Source: Natrinema marinum
GTDB lineage: Archaea; Halobacteriota; Halobacteria; Halobacteriales; Natrialbaceae
DNA: 64,000 nucleotides
NCBI RefSeq assembly: GCF_024296685.1
Contig: NZ_CP100763.1
Coordinates: 2,356,001 to 2,420,000, forward strand
Direction: 5' to 3'
In this document: positions 43,430 to 53,179 of the stretch, in pieces
Numbering within the stretch: the first letter of the stretch is position 1
Layout: each line of letters begins with the position of its first letter
The notes under the pieces: generated by a model
Told to the model about the DNA's origin: nothing
The model's input: the letters and a program-made list of their open reading frames with translations, nothing else
The model's database searches: none
Made by a program: the position numbers and the translations under genes

Positions 43430-45673
43430 ATGTCCGCACGGCCGCCGACTCTCGAGGGAACCTGTAGACTCCTCCCGGGTCCAGTCCCGAGCAGCGACCT
43501 GTTCGCGGCGGTGACCGACGCCTACGCCGACCTCGCCAACGAGCACGGACCGCGCAACGTCCTCGTCCTGAAACGCCACCCGACGGGCCTCGAGTCGCTG
43601 ATGGCGGCGCTTTCCGAGACGGCGCTCGAACGATCCGACGGCGGTCCCCGCTCGCCGCGCGTCGAGTCGCTCCCGGAACACGCCTCCAAGACCGTCGAGG
43701 AACACGACCCGACGCTCGACCGCCTCGAGTACGAGGAGCGGATCGAGCTCATCTCGCTGGTGATCGACGGGGCCAGTCGAGCGGTACCGGACTACCTCGA
43801 GCGCGCGGCCGCCCACGAGAGCTTCGCCCGCGACGTGGGGCAACTACTGCTCGAGGCGACCCGCCAGCGCCTGCGCCTCGACGACCTCGAGGACCCCCAC
43901 GACTGTCTGGCGTACCTCTACGCGATGAACGACCGGTTTCATGCGGAACTCGACGAACGGGGCTACGTCGAGCGGGCGGACGTGATCCCGAAGGCCGTCG
44001 ACCTGCTCGAGACCGACGCGGACGGGCTGCGGACCCGCGTCACCGCCTCCTTCGACGCCGTCCTCGCCGTCGAGTTCGAGGAGTACCGCCGGCTCGACCG
44101 ACGCTATCTCGCGGCACTTTCCGGCGACGCCGACCTCGTCTGTCTCGGCGAGCGTCACGCCAGCGTCGAGCGAACGCGCGTCGAACCGGGCCGTGTCGCG
44201 GACGTAGCGCGCGAGGCGGGCCTCGCGGTCGAGTCGCTCGAGGCCCCGCCCGAATCCGCCGACCGCGAGACGCCGCCACACCGAGCGATCGCGCGCTTTC
44301 TCGCGACGGGCGACACGCCGGAGGAGACAGGACGGACCGCGGACGCAGGCGGCGAGGCCCACGGACGCGCGCGCCGCATCCGCACCGGCACCGCCCGCGA
44401 ACAGGTCCGAGCGGTCGCGACCGAAATTCAGTCGCTTCGCGACCGCCACGGCTGGTCCTCCGACGCGTTCGCCGTCGCCGTCCCGCGGATCGAACGAGTC
44501 CCCGAGACCAGACGGCGGCTCCGCGACGCAGGTATCCCGACCGCAACGATCGGCACGCCCTCGCTGGCGGAAGACCCCGCGGTGAACGAGCTCTACGCGG
44601 TCGTCGCGTGCCAGTGCGAGCGAGCGCGCGACGGCGACAGCCTCGAGCGAGTCGACCACGGCGATCGCACGCGCGACTCGAGTCAGCCGCTCGACGTATC
44701 GCTGAATCGGCTCCGAGCGCGCGTCGCCGACTTCTCGACCGACCTGCTCGCGGAGACCGACGGGGCGAGCGTGCGCCGGTCGCTCGAGCGCTGGATCCGA
44801 CGGACGAACCTGAAAGGGCGGATCGCGCGCGAGGAGACGTGGGTCGACGCCCGCGAGCAGTACGCGGGGATCCGTCGGGTGCTCGAGATCGCCGCCTTCG
44901 TCGAAGAGACGGATCTCGTGGGCCCGGACTGGCAGGGACTGCGCCGGATGCTCCGGCGGACGATCCGGTACGACGCGCCGTACGTCCACGCGGTCGAGAC
45001 GCAGCCGCCGACCGGCGGCGTCACCGTCTGCGCGGTCGACGACTTGAAGTACGACTCGCGAAGGGCCGTCTTCTTGCTCGACCTGATCGACGAGACCTAT
45101 CCGGGCGAGCAGTTCCTGACGCAGTTGTTCCCGACGGCGTGGCTCCGGGAGATGTCGGCCTATCCCGCTGTTACCGACCCCTCGCACGAAGCGATCGCCG
45201 ACACGTTCGCGACGGCCGACGCAGGCGGCGTCGGCGACCCGTTCGAAACCTACCACGCCCAGCGGTCCCGCCGACGGCTCGCACTCGGTGCCCGCACGGC
45301 CGAGCGCGTCCTCTACTGTTGCTCGTACGAACGCGGTGCGAGCGGCCTGCGGCGAACCCACGACGAGTCGCGCTACCTGACCCTGATCGACTCGACCCCC
45401 GGTCTCGCGCTCGAGTCCGTCGACGCCCACGCCGAGGCGGCGATCCACGGCGAGACCAACGCCGTCGAGGCGCTGCTCGACCAGCCCCGCGGCGAACTCG
45501 AGCGCGTGCTCCGCGAGGCCAGCACCGGCGGGGACGCCGATCTGGGCGAGACGGAGGCGCTGTTCGAAGAGATCGCCGTCGTCCTCGAGGACGGGGATAT
45601 CGACGACGACCTCGTCGAAGCGGTTCGCTCGCAGTTCGAGTTCGCCGCGGGGGAGGTGGTCCGCGATGAGTGA
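43430..45673 (+). CDS. AddB/RecC-like inactivated UvrD-fold protein
   Basis: A 747-residue protein that follows the layout of a superfamily 1A helicase but lacks its catalytic residues. No Walker A (GxGKT/S) is present in the N-terminal 60 residues. The Walker B region reads VLAVEFEEY (211-219) where an active enzyme has hhhDExQ; the motif III position reads GERHASVE (240-247); the motif V region reads VTVCAVDDLKYDS then AVFLLDLIDETYPG (531-559); motif VI reads LALGARTAERVLY (617-629). This pattern matches AddB/RecC-type structural subunits that scan DNA without hydrolysing ATP. Its stop overlaps the next gene, and an active helicase-nuclease is the third gene. The assignment rests on motif order, not on a database search. 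Confidence 0.72.
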   Translation: MSARPPTLEGTCRLLPGPVPSSDLFAAVTDAYADLANEHGPRNVLVLKRHPTGLESLMAALSETALERSDGGPRSPRVESLPEHASKTVEEHDPTLDRLEYEERIELISLVIDGASRAVPDYLERAAAHESFARDVGQLLLEATRQRLRLDDLEDPHDCLAYLYAMNDRFHAELDERGYVERADVIPKAVDLLETDADGLRTRVTASFDAVLAVEFEEYRRLDRRYLAALSGDADLVCLGERHASVERTRVEPGRVADVAREAGLAVESLEAPPESADRETPPHRAIARFLATGDTPEETGRTADAGGEAHGRARRIRTGTAREQVRAVATEIQSLRDRHGWSSDAFAVAVPRIERVPETRRRLRDAGIPTATIGTPSLAEDPAVNELYAVVACQCERARDGDSLERVDHGDRTRDSSQPLDVSLNRLRARVADFSTDLLAETDGASVRRSLERWIRRTNLKGRIAREETWVDAREQYAGIRRVLEIAAFVEETDLVGPDWQGLRRMLRRTIRYDAPYVHAVETQPPTGGVTVCAVDDLKYDSRRAVFLLDLIDETYPGEQFLTQLFPTAWLREMSAYPAVTDPSHEAIADTFATADAGGVGDPFETYHAQRSRRRLALGARTAERVLYCCSYERGASGLRRTHDESRYLTLIDSTPGLALESVDAHAEAAIHGETNAVEALLDQPRGELERVLREASTGGDADLGETEALFEEIAVVLEDGDIDDDLVEAVRSQFEFAAGEVVRDE

Positions 45674-46748
45674 CGGATGCGACGCCGACTCGAGCGCCCC
45701 GTCACTCTCCGTCGACGGCATCAAGACCGCGCTGCACTGCCCTCGCCGATACGAGTTCGCCCACGTCGACGGCCTCGAGGGAGACGAGGACGACGGCGCG
45801 CTCGAGGCCCGCGTCGACCTGCTGCGGACCGCGATCTGCGACGCGCTCCGGAGCGGCGAGACCGACCGCGAGAAACTCGAGGCCGTCGCCGAGGACCGGC
45901 TCTCGAGGCTGTGGCGCGACCACGACGAGGGGTTTCACTCCGCCGCCCAGCGCCGCCACGAACGGCGGGTGCTCGAGGCGACGCTGGCCGCCTACGTCGA
46001 ACGCGTCGGGACCGACCACGCCGCGGGGATCGCACGATTGGACGCCGAGGCGGGCCGTGGCGAACTGATCGGGCCGGCGCTGCCGCTCTCGAGTACGATC
46101 GAACTCCCCGAAACGGTACCGGGAGACGGCGAGCGCTCGAGCGCGTCGTCCGCGCTCGAGGCGGACACGGCGACGATCGACGCGACGGTCGACTACGTTT
46201 ACGGCGACGGCTCGTCGATCGTTGGCGTCCGGTTCGTGCCGACGCTCGCGCCGCTGGGTCGGCTGCGGTATCGCTCCGACTGGGAGGGCGACGTGGCCGA
46301 TCTCTTCACCGATCACTTCGCCGAGGATGCCGCCGCGTTCGAGCCGGCTCCGATCGGCGCGCTCTTCGAGACCGCGGTCGCCCTCGACGGGCTCCGCGGG
46401 CTGCGCGATCGACTCGCGCTCGGCGACCGGACCTGTCGGTACGTCCAAATTCCGCTGGCCGATCGGTCGACGCTGTCGGTCAACTGGGTTCGGGACGCGG
46501 TCGAGACGAGCCTCGAGGTCGTCGACCTGACCGACGTCTACGTCGACCACCACACCTTCGGGATGACCCACGATCACCGGAACGAGACCGTCGACGGGCA
46601 ACTCGAGACGGTCGCCGCCGACCTCGTCGCGGGGTCGTTCGATCCCGCCGCTCGATGGGCGCAGATCGAGGCGAACTCCTGTCCGGACTGTGGCTACACG
46701 GTTTGCTGTCAGGAGTACATCGGCCGGGAGGTGCGATTCGATGGCTGA
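45666..46748 (+). CDS. Fe-S nuclease-like protein with degraded PD-(D/E)XK site
   Basis: A 360-residue protein. C25 in LHCPRRYEF and the terminal cluster C339, C342, C347/C348 (SCPDCGYTVCC) match the split four-cysteine Fe-S frame of AddB/Cas4-like nucleases. The nuclease core should read G-x-D then D-x-K; here IDATVD (171-176) is followed by IVGVRFV (185-191), so the D-x-K residues appear replaced by G-V-R. It may therefore be a structural DNA-binding subunit. It overlaps both neighbours (8 nt each), so the three are one operon. It looks like the C-terminal domain of an AddB-type subunit encoded separately. Confidence 0.65.
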   Translation: MSDGCDADSSAPSLSVDGIKTALHCPRRYEFAHVDGLEGDEDDGALEARVDLLRTAICDALRSGETDREKLEAVAEDRLSRLWRDHDEGFHSAAQRRHERRVLEATLAAYVERVGTDHAAGIARLDAEAGRGELIGPALPLSSTIELPETVPGDGERSSASSALEADTATIDATVDYVYGDGSSIVGVRFVPTLAPLGRLRYRSDWEGDVADLFTDHFAEDAAAFEPAPIGALFETAVALDGLRGLRDRLALGDRTCRYVQIPLADRSTLSVNWVRDAVETSLEVVDLTDVYVDHHTFGMTHDHRNETVDGQLETVAADLVAGSFDPAARWAQIEANSCPDCGYTVCCQEYIGREVRFDG

Positions 46749-49700
46749 GGAGCCCCAGCGAGGCAACGGGGACGGTCTCGCAGCGGCGGCCGATGTCGAC
46801 CCCAAAGGAAACCAACACGCCGTCATCGACAGCGCGGCGGCCTGTACCTCGGTCGACGCGGGTGCCGGCACCGGGAAGACGACGACCATGCTCGTCCGCC
46901 TCGAGCGTGCCATCGAGCGGGGCGCGGTCGACCCCGACGACGTGCTCGTGTTGACCTTCGCGAACGAGGCCGCCGCGAGCATTCGCACGGCGGTCGCCGA
47001 GCGCCTCGAGTCCGACAACGCGGCCGCGATCGATGTCTATACCTACCACTCCTTTTGCTACCGGCTCGTCCGCGAGTACGCCTACTACCTCGGCTACTCC
47101 CCGGAGTTCGATGTCGTCACCGAGCGAACCCGGCGGCGGATCGTCGGCCGCTTGCTCGCCGAGCGGGACTACGACTTCGCCGACGCGTCGGCCCGCACCG
47201 ACGGCTCGTCAACCGATCTGACCGCTTCGGTCGACCGGTTCATCCAGTCGATGAGCCAGGAGAACATCACGCCCGACGAACTCCAGTCGGGGCTGCCGCC
47301 GGTCCGCACGCTCGAGCTCTGTAGCGAGTTCGTCCTCTGGCTCGAGCGGACCGCCGGCGACGAGCTCTCGTTCGACAACGAGGCGCTCCGGTTCTTCAAC
47401 CGGGACGAACACCTCGAGACCGCCCGCGAATCGCTGATCGACTACGGCAAACTCCTCGAGTACTGCCGGGAGAAGATCGCGGAGGCGCCGGCGGCCTTCC
47501 GCGAGGACGACGTAGTCCGGGACGTCGACCGTTATCTGCGGGCGCTTCAGGGCTGCGTGACGAACGCGATCGAGACGCTCTCGCTGGACGAGCCGACCAC
47601 GAAACACCTGCCACGGGCGCTGTTCGGCAACGAGATCTGGGGCCGGGCGACGGACCGTATCGAACAGACCCCGTTCGGCCGGCTGAAGCGTTACATCGAG
47701 TTCCTCCGGCTGGCTCGCCACTACGCCGACGTCTACGCGGACTACCACGCACACCTCGAGAGCGAGCGGGCGCTTGACTTCGACGAGCTGGTGCGGACGG
47801 CGACCGGCCTGTTGACCGATGAGACGATCGCGGACGAGATCACGGGTCAGTGGACGCAGGTCTACTGTGACGAGTTCCAGGACACCGACGGGACCCAGTT
47901 CGAACTCCTGACCGAACTCACGGACGGCCCCGATCGGCCCGACCTGCTCGCGATCGGCGACAAAGACCAGGCGATCTACGGCTGGCGCGGCACCGACCGC
48001 GAAGGACTCGATCGGCTGGCCGACGCCTACGACGATCACGAGGCGATCGAACTCGAGTTGAACTTCCGGTCGCGACAGGAGATTCTGGACCTGACCAACG
48101 CCTGTGACTACGGCCCCCAGTCCTCGAAGACGCTGCGGGAGGACGGCCGGACGGCCGGGACCTACGACGGAGACGACCCGCCGGACCGCGTGGTCAAGAT
48201 CGAGAGCGACGCGGTGGCCCGGACGACGCCCGAGCAGGTCGCGACGACGGTCTCGCGGCTGTTGAACGGCGCGGCTGCGAACGTCCCACAGCGGTCGCTC
48301 GGCGACATCGCGGTCATCGTCCGGACCAACCGCCACGCGCAGGCGGTCGCGGACGAACTCCGGGAGCGACAGATTCCCCACGAGATTTCGGGCTCGCCGC
48401 GCGGCGAGGTCTCGCCCGGAATGGAGACCGTGCTGTCGTATCTGCGCGTCCTCGTCGACCCGGACGCGGACGCCCACCTCCGTCGCGTCCTGCTCTACCG
48501 CTACCGGTTCACCGAGGGAGATCTGGCGACGCTCCAGCGACGCGACGGATCGCTGCGCGACGCGGTCGCGACCGTCGATCCGACGACGCTCGAGCGACCC
48601 GACCGGCTCGAGCAGGTCCGGGGCCACCTCGAGACGCTCGAGCGCTTTCGCGACATCTACCCGCTCACGGGGTTCGTCCGCCGGTTCCGCGAGCTGACGC
48701 GGATCGAGTGGTTCTGTACTGACGAAGAGCGCGCCGCGTTCGACCGACTCGAGCGCTTCGTCGAAACCTACGACACCGACGGCGTCGTGCAGGGGCTCTC
48801 GTCCGAGTTCGTCGACGCGCTCGCCCAGACGCTGCAAAGCGGCGGCAGCGGCCGGACCCGCGGCACGCGTTCCGACGACAGCGTCGACGTGATGACGGTC
48901 CACCAGGCGAAGGGCCTCGAGTTCGACACCGTCCTCGTCCCGTACCTCTCGGACGAGGAGTGGTGCGTCGACGGCGACTACGCCGAACGGGCGCGCTACC
49001 GGCTGCTCGCCGCGGCGCTCGACGGGGACGTGGAGTCGCCGCTGCTGGCCGATCTGGCGACTGAGACGGTCGCCGAGGAGTGGCGGGTGCTCCACGTCGC
49101 GCTCACGCGCGCCGAGAACCACCTGTTCCTCTTCGGCTCGGAGTACGCGTACGACGCCGACGACAAACTCGCGGCGTCGACCGCCGACGCCTGCCTGGCA
49201 AGCGAGATCGAGTGGTCGGTCGCCGGCCGGCGGATGGACCTCTGGTCGTCGCTGACCGAGAGCTTCCAGCGAGTGCGGGAAACCTACCCCGAGACGGTCG
49301 TCGACCGAACCGACGAACTCGCCGCCTCGGCCGGCGAACGCCCGGGGACCATCACCTATTACGCCGGCTACGAAGACCGAACGGTCGAACCGCTCGAGAC
49401 CCGCGAAGCGATCGAGACCGTGCATCGACTGGGCCGGTTGCTCCGCGACGGGACGCTGCTGCCGGCAGCCGACGCGGCGAGTTACGGCGGCGAACTCGGC
49501 GGGGCCGATACCGAGTCGACGCTTCGAATTCCCGGCGGCCGCCACCCGTCCGCGCTGACGACCGACACCGTTCGTTTCCCGGTCGATGCGCTCGCAGACG
49601 CGGCCGAGCTTCCGGTCGCGATGCGCCACAGCTACTCCGCGATGGACACTCACGAGACCTGTCCGCGGAAACACTACCTCGATCACGTCGTCCGGGCGCT

Positions 49701-50481
49701 CGACGATCCGCTCGAGGCGACAGCGACGAACGGGGGCGCGACGCCGCCGACCGAGGCGAACGGCGGGACGGCCGAGAGAGGCAGCAATCCGACGGCGGCC
49801 GACGGCGAGCCCGTCGACTCGTCGTCCCGACTCGTCGGCACCGTCTTCCACGACGTCGCTGAGGAGGCCTTCCACCGCGAGTACCGCACTCGAGACGCGT
49901 GGCGCGAGGCCGCCGTCCGACAGCTCACCGCGCGCGATCTGCTCGAGCACCGTGATCCCGTCCTCGCCTGCGTCGACCGCTACTTCGAGGCGACCGCAGC
50001 CGCCTTCGACCCGCCGGTCGCCGACTGGGAGCCGCTGGCTGCAGAGTTACCGTTCTCGCTCGATGATGTCGCTGGCGTGACGGGTGACGTGGTCGGCTAC
50101 GTCGATTCGATCCGGCGGCTTCCAGACGGTGGGCTCGCCGTCCTCGACTACAAGGCCACCGCCGAGCGGATCGAGCCCGACGACGCCGTTCAACTGTCGC
50201 TGTATCTGCGGGCCTGCGAGGACCGCTTCGACGAGCCGGTCGCGGCCGCCGGCTACGTCTACGTTGGCGCTGTCAATGGGGGCGACGGCCATCGAGTCGA
50301 CCTGTTCGATCCCGCGGCCCTGCCGTCGTGGGAATCGGTCCTCGAGACGCTCGAGGCGGTCGACGAGCCGTCGTTTTCGGAGACGACGACGGGCGAGCAC
50401 TGTCGGCACTGTCCCCACCGGTCGCTGGGCTGTGGGCCGGACGCGCACGCGCCCAAGGACGGCTTGTCAACTGACAGCTGA
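46741..50481 (+). CDS. UvrD/AddA-type helicase fused to Fe-S PD-(D/E)XK nuclease
   Basis: A 1246-residue ATP-dependent helicase-nuclease. Helicase motifs are intact: GAGTGKTT at 41-48, VYCDEFQD at 374-381, GDKDQAIYGWRG at 406-417, NFRS at 441-444, HQAKGLEF near 721 and HVALTRAENH near 785. The C-terminal third starts with SYSAMDTHETCPRK (about 964-977), contains GYVDSIRR and VLDYKAT (about 1119-1139), the nuclease G-x-D and D-x-K residues, and ends with C1221, C1224 and C1231. With the earlier Cys these make an Fe-S nuclease. In bacterial AddAB the Fe-S cluster is in AddB; here it sits on the helicase. A role in double-strand break end processing is inferred. Confidence 0.9.
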   Translation: MAEEPQRGNGDGLAAAADVDPKGNQHAVIDSAAACTSVDAGAGTGKTTTMLVRLERAIERGAVDPDDVLVLTFANEAAASIRTAVAERLESDNAAAIDVYTYHSFCYRLVREYAYYLGYSPEFDVVTERTRRRIVGRLLAERDYDFADASARTDGSSTDLTASVDRFIQSMSQENITPDELQSGLPPVRTLELCSEFVLWLERTAGDELSFDNEALRFFNRDEHLETARESLIDYGKLLEYCREKIAEAPAAFREDDVVRDVDRYLRALQGCVTNAIETLSLDEPTTKHLPRALFGNEIWGRATDRIEQTPFGRLKRYIEFLRLARHYADVYADYHAHLESERALDFDELVRTATGLLTDETIADEITGQWTQVYCDEFQDTDGTQFELLTELTDGPDRPDLLAIGDKDQAIYGWRGTDREGLDRLADAYDDHEAIELELNFRSRQEILDLTNACDYGPQSSKTLREDGRTAGTYDGDDPPDRVVKIESDAVARTTPEQVATTVSRLLNGAAANVPQRSLGDIAVIVRTNRHAQAVADELRERQIPHEISGSPRGEVSPGMETVLSYLRVLVDPDADAHLRRVLLYRYRFTEGDLATLQRRDGSLRDAVATVDPTTLERPDRLEQVRGHLETLERFRDIYPLTGFVRRFRELTRIEWFCTDEERAAFDRLERFVETYDTDGVVQGLSSEFVDALAQTLQSGGSGRTRGTRSDDSVDVMTVHQAKGLEFDTVLVPYLSDEEWCVDGDYAERARYRLLAAALDGDVESPLLADLATETVAEEWRVLHVALTRAENHLFLFGSEYAYDADDKLAASTADACLASEIEWSVAGRRMDLWSSLTESFQRVRETYPETVVDRTDELAASAGERPGTITYYAGYEDRTVEPLETREAIETVHRLGRLLRDGTLLPAADAASYGGELGGADTESTLRIPGGRHPSALTTDTVRFPVDALADAAELPVAMRHSYSAMDTHETCPRKHYLDHVVRALDDPLEATATNGGATPPTEANGGTAERGSNPTAADGEPVDSSSRLVGTVFHDVAEEAFHREYRTRDAWREAAVRQLTARDLLEHRDPVLACVDRYFEATAAAFDPPVADWEPLAAELPFSLDDVAGVTGDVVGYVDSIRRLPDGGLAVLDYKATAERIEPDDAVQLSLYLRACEDRFDEPVAAAGYVYVGAVNGGDGHRVDLFDPAALPSWESVLETLEAVDEPSFSETTTGEHCRHCPHRSLGCGPDAHAPKDGLSTDS

Positions 50482-50542
50482 GTAGAAGAGGGCGACCCTC
50501 GGTGGGAGTTGCGCGACCGGTGGCGGTCGCCAGGACGGGCGA

Positions 50543-53116
50543 TCACCGGCTCCAGTCGAACCGCTCCGGGTCGCGCGCCGCGAGCGCCGTCCGGACCGCG
50601 GCGACGTTCTCGGCCGCATCGTGGACACGAACGATGTCGGCCCCGCGGTCGGCCGCCAGCGCGGTGGCCGCGACGGTCGCCTCGAGTCGGTCGCCGGCCT
50701 CGCGACCGATCTTCGCGAACATGGACTTGTGGGAGTGCCCGAAGAGGACGGGACAGCCCAGCGCGTGGAACTCGTCGATCCGATCGAGGATCTCGAAGTT
50801 CTCGCTCGCCGATTTGCCGAAGCCGATGCCTGGGTCGACGACGATCTGCTCGCGGTCGAGGCCGGCCTTCTCGGCCAGCAACACTCGTTCGGAGAGTTGA
50901 TCGATCACGTCCGCGACGACGTCGTCGTACTCGATCTCGCGGTCGGGGACGACCGGCGCGTCGATGCTGTGCATCACGACCAGCCCCGCGTCGTGGTCGG
51001 CGGCGACGAAGCGCATTTCGGGGTCCTCGAGCCCCGAGACATCGTTGACGATGTCCGCGCCGGCCGCGAGCGCCGCGTCGGCGACGGCGGCCCGGCGGGT
51101 GTCGACCGAGAGCAGCGCGTCCAGGTCGGCGAGCCGTTCGATCACGGGGACGACCCGCTCGAGTTCCTCCTCGACCGAGACGGGGTCCGCACCCGGCCGC
51201 GTGGATTCCCCGCCGACGTCGATCACGTCCGCGCCGGCCGCGACCATCTCCTCGGCGCGGGCGACGGCGTCCTCGAGGGCGTCGTACTGACCGCCGTCGT
51301 GGAAGCTGTCGGGCGTGACGTTCAGGATACCCATCACGGCCGTCCCGTCGGTCCACGGGTAGCCGTTCGCGGCCGACGGGCTGGACGAGCGAGCCGCGGC
51401 ACTGCCGCCCGCCGCTGAGGCTCCGCTGTCGGTCGCCGGCTCGTCGCCGATGCCGGCCTCGAGTTCGAGCGTGTCGCGCAACTCGCGAGCCACGTCCGTC
51501 AGCCCGTGTGGTCGGGAACGGGTCTCGAGGGCCTCGACGAGGGCCTCGAACTGCGCGAGCGTCCCCATCAGGACGGCGTCGACGGCCTCGTCGTCGCGCT
51601 CGAGGCCGGAGAGGGCGCACTCCCCGCCAAGTCGTAGCAGTTCCTCCTTCAGGACGGTCGCCTGTCGATCCCGGAGCGCCGTCCGGACGACGCGGTGGAC
51701 GGCGTCGCCGTCGAGTCGTTCGACGTCGCCGGGGGTGACGTTCGCCTCCGCGAGCGCGTCGCGGGCGTCGGCCAGATCGCGGACGCGCTTGGGTACGTCG
51801 GTGCGGGTCCACCGTGAGCGGGCTTCCGCGACCGCGAACAGCGAGCCGGTGACGAGGACGCAGTCGTCGTCTCCGGCGGCCTCGAGGGCCGTTGCGAGGG
51901 CGTCCTGCACTGCGGCCTCGGTTTGGACCGTCCCGGCCCCGGCGTCGGCGAACGCCTCGGCGAGGACGGCTCGGTCCTCGGCGCGGTCGAGCGTCGGTTC
52001 GGTGGTCACGACCGTGTCCGCCGTCGGCAGCGCGGCGGCCATCGCGCGGTGAGCCTTGTCGTGCATCGCGCCGAAGACGAGGTGGAGGTCGTCGTACTCG
52101 TACGTCTCGAGCGTCTCGGCGAGTCCCTCGCAGGCCCCCGGGTTGTGCGCGCCGTCCAAGACGACCAGCGGCTCGGTGTCCATCACCTCGAACCGGCCCG
52201 GCCAGTGGGCGCTTCGCAGCCCGCGCTCGAGGTCGGCATCGGAGACGCCGCCGACCTGCCGGGCGAGCGCTGCGGCGATACCGGCGTTCGTGGCCTGATG
52301 CTCGCCGAGCAACGGAATCCGCGTCTCGAGGGACCAGTCGTCGGCCGCGATCTCGACCGCGGCCTCGGTGTGGTTCGTCCGCCCGCGGTAGGCGACGCGG
52401 ACGTCCGGCCGTGACCGTGTGTCGTCGGTTCCGTCGGCCTCGCTCGCCTCGGCCGTGTCCGTCGCCGTCCCGACCGTTATCGCGTCGCCGGCCACCTCGC
52501 GGACCGACGCGAGCGCGTCGCCGGTCGCGCCGGTCACCAGCGGTGCGCCATCGGGAGCGACATGGGCCTTATCGCGGGCGATCTCTTCGACGGTGTCGCC
52601 GAGGATGCCCGTGTGCTCCAGGGTGACGCTCGTCACCGCGCTCGCTACGGGGTCGACGACGCTCGTGGCGTCGTACTTCCCGCCGATACCGACCTCGAGA
52701 ACGGCGATATCGACATCCTCGCGGCCGAACTGCCACAGCGCCATCGCGGTCATCGTCTCGAAGAAGGTCGGGGATTCGCCGTCGGCTGCCCGTTCCGTGA
52801 TATACTCGCGAACGGCATCGACGTACTCGCGGACGGCCCCGCGGGGGATCTTCCGCCCGTCGACCCGAACCCGCTCGCGGAGATCTTCGAGGTGGGGCGA
52901 GGTGTAGAGGCCGACGGAGTAGCCGGCTTCCCGCAGGGTCCGCTCGAGCATGCGCGCCGTGCTCCCCTTCCCGTTGGAGCCGGCGATCTGAACGAAATCG
53001 ACGCCGGCGTGTGGGTTCTCGAGGTGGGCCAGCAGCCGGGCCGTCGACTCGGTGCCCGGCTTCGGGCGGAACCGCCGGAGATCGAATAAAAAGTCCGCCG
53101 CCTCGTGATACTCCAT
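50543..53116 (-). CDS. folCP: fused folylpolyglutamate synthase / dihydropteroate synthase
   Basis: An 857-residue bifunctional folate enzyme. The N-terminal FolC part (1 to about 430) has the P-loop GSNGKGST at 46-53, followed by YTSPHLEDLRERV. The C-terminal FolP part (from about 590) has ILNVTPDSFHDGG, DVGGESTRPGAD and DPGIGFGKS. Between them lies an additional helical segment (about 440-570, TVLKEELLRLGGE) of the kind seen ahead of some DHPS domains. FolC-FolP fusion is known in haloarchaea. It is convergent with the AddAB-like operon, with 61 nt between stops. Confidence 0.95.
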   Translation of the reverse strand: MEYHEAADFLFDLRRFRPKPGTESTARLLAHLENPHAGVDFVQIAGSNGKGSTARMLERTLREAGYSVGLYTSPHLEDLRERVRVDGRKIPRGAVREYVDAVREYITERAADGESPTFFETMTAMALWQFGREDVDIAVLEVGIGGKYDATSVVDPVASAVTSVTLEHTGILGDTVEEIARDKAHVAPDGAPLVTGATGDALASVREVAGDAITVGTATDTAEASEADGTDDTRSRPDVRVAYRGRTNHTEAAVEIAADDWSLETRIPLLGEHQATNAGIAAALARQVGGVSDADLERGLRSAHWPGRFEVMDTEPLVVLDGAHNPGACEGLAETLETYEYDDLHLVFGAMHDKAHRAMAAALPTADTVVTTEPTLDRAEDRAVLAEAFADAGAGTVQTEAAVQDALATALEAAGDDDCVLVTGSLFAVAEARSRWTRTDVPKRVRDLADARDALAEANVTPGDVERLDGDAVHRVVRTALRDRQATVLKEELLRLGGECALSGLERDDEAVDAVLMGTLAQFEALVEALETRSRPHGLTDVARELRDTLELEAGIGDEPATDSGASAAGGSAAARSSSPSAANGYPWTDGTAVMGILNVTPDSFHDGGQYDALEDAVARAEEMVAAGADVIDVGGESTRPGADPVSVEEELERVVPVIERLADLDALLSVDTRRAAVADAALAAGADIVNDVSGLEDPEMRFVAADHDAGLVVMHSIDAPVVPDREIEYDDVVADVIDQLSERVLLAEKAGLDREQIVVDPGIGFGKSASENFEILDRIDEFHALGCPVLFGHSHKSMFAKIGREAGDRLEATVAATALAADRGADIVRVHDAAENVAAVRTALAARDPERFDWSR

Positions 53117-53179
53117 ACGAACCCAACCGTGCTCGATCGTTTTAGAGTATTCCGTTCGCAGTCGTCGCCAAAACGACGC

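Noticed and set aside
47209-49950. A 913-codon open frame on the minus strand opposite the AddA-like helicase.
   Set aside because: The plus strand has intact helicase and nuclease motifs. Long antisense frames are expected in DNA of this GC content and this one has no recognisable domain.
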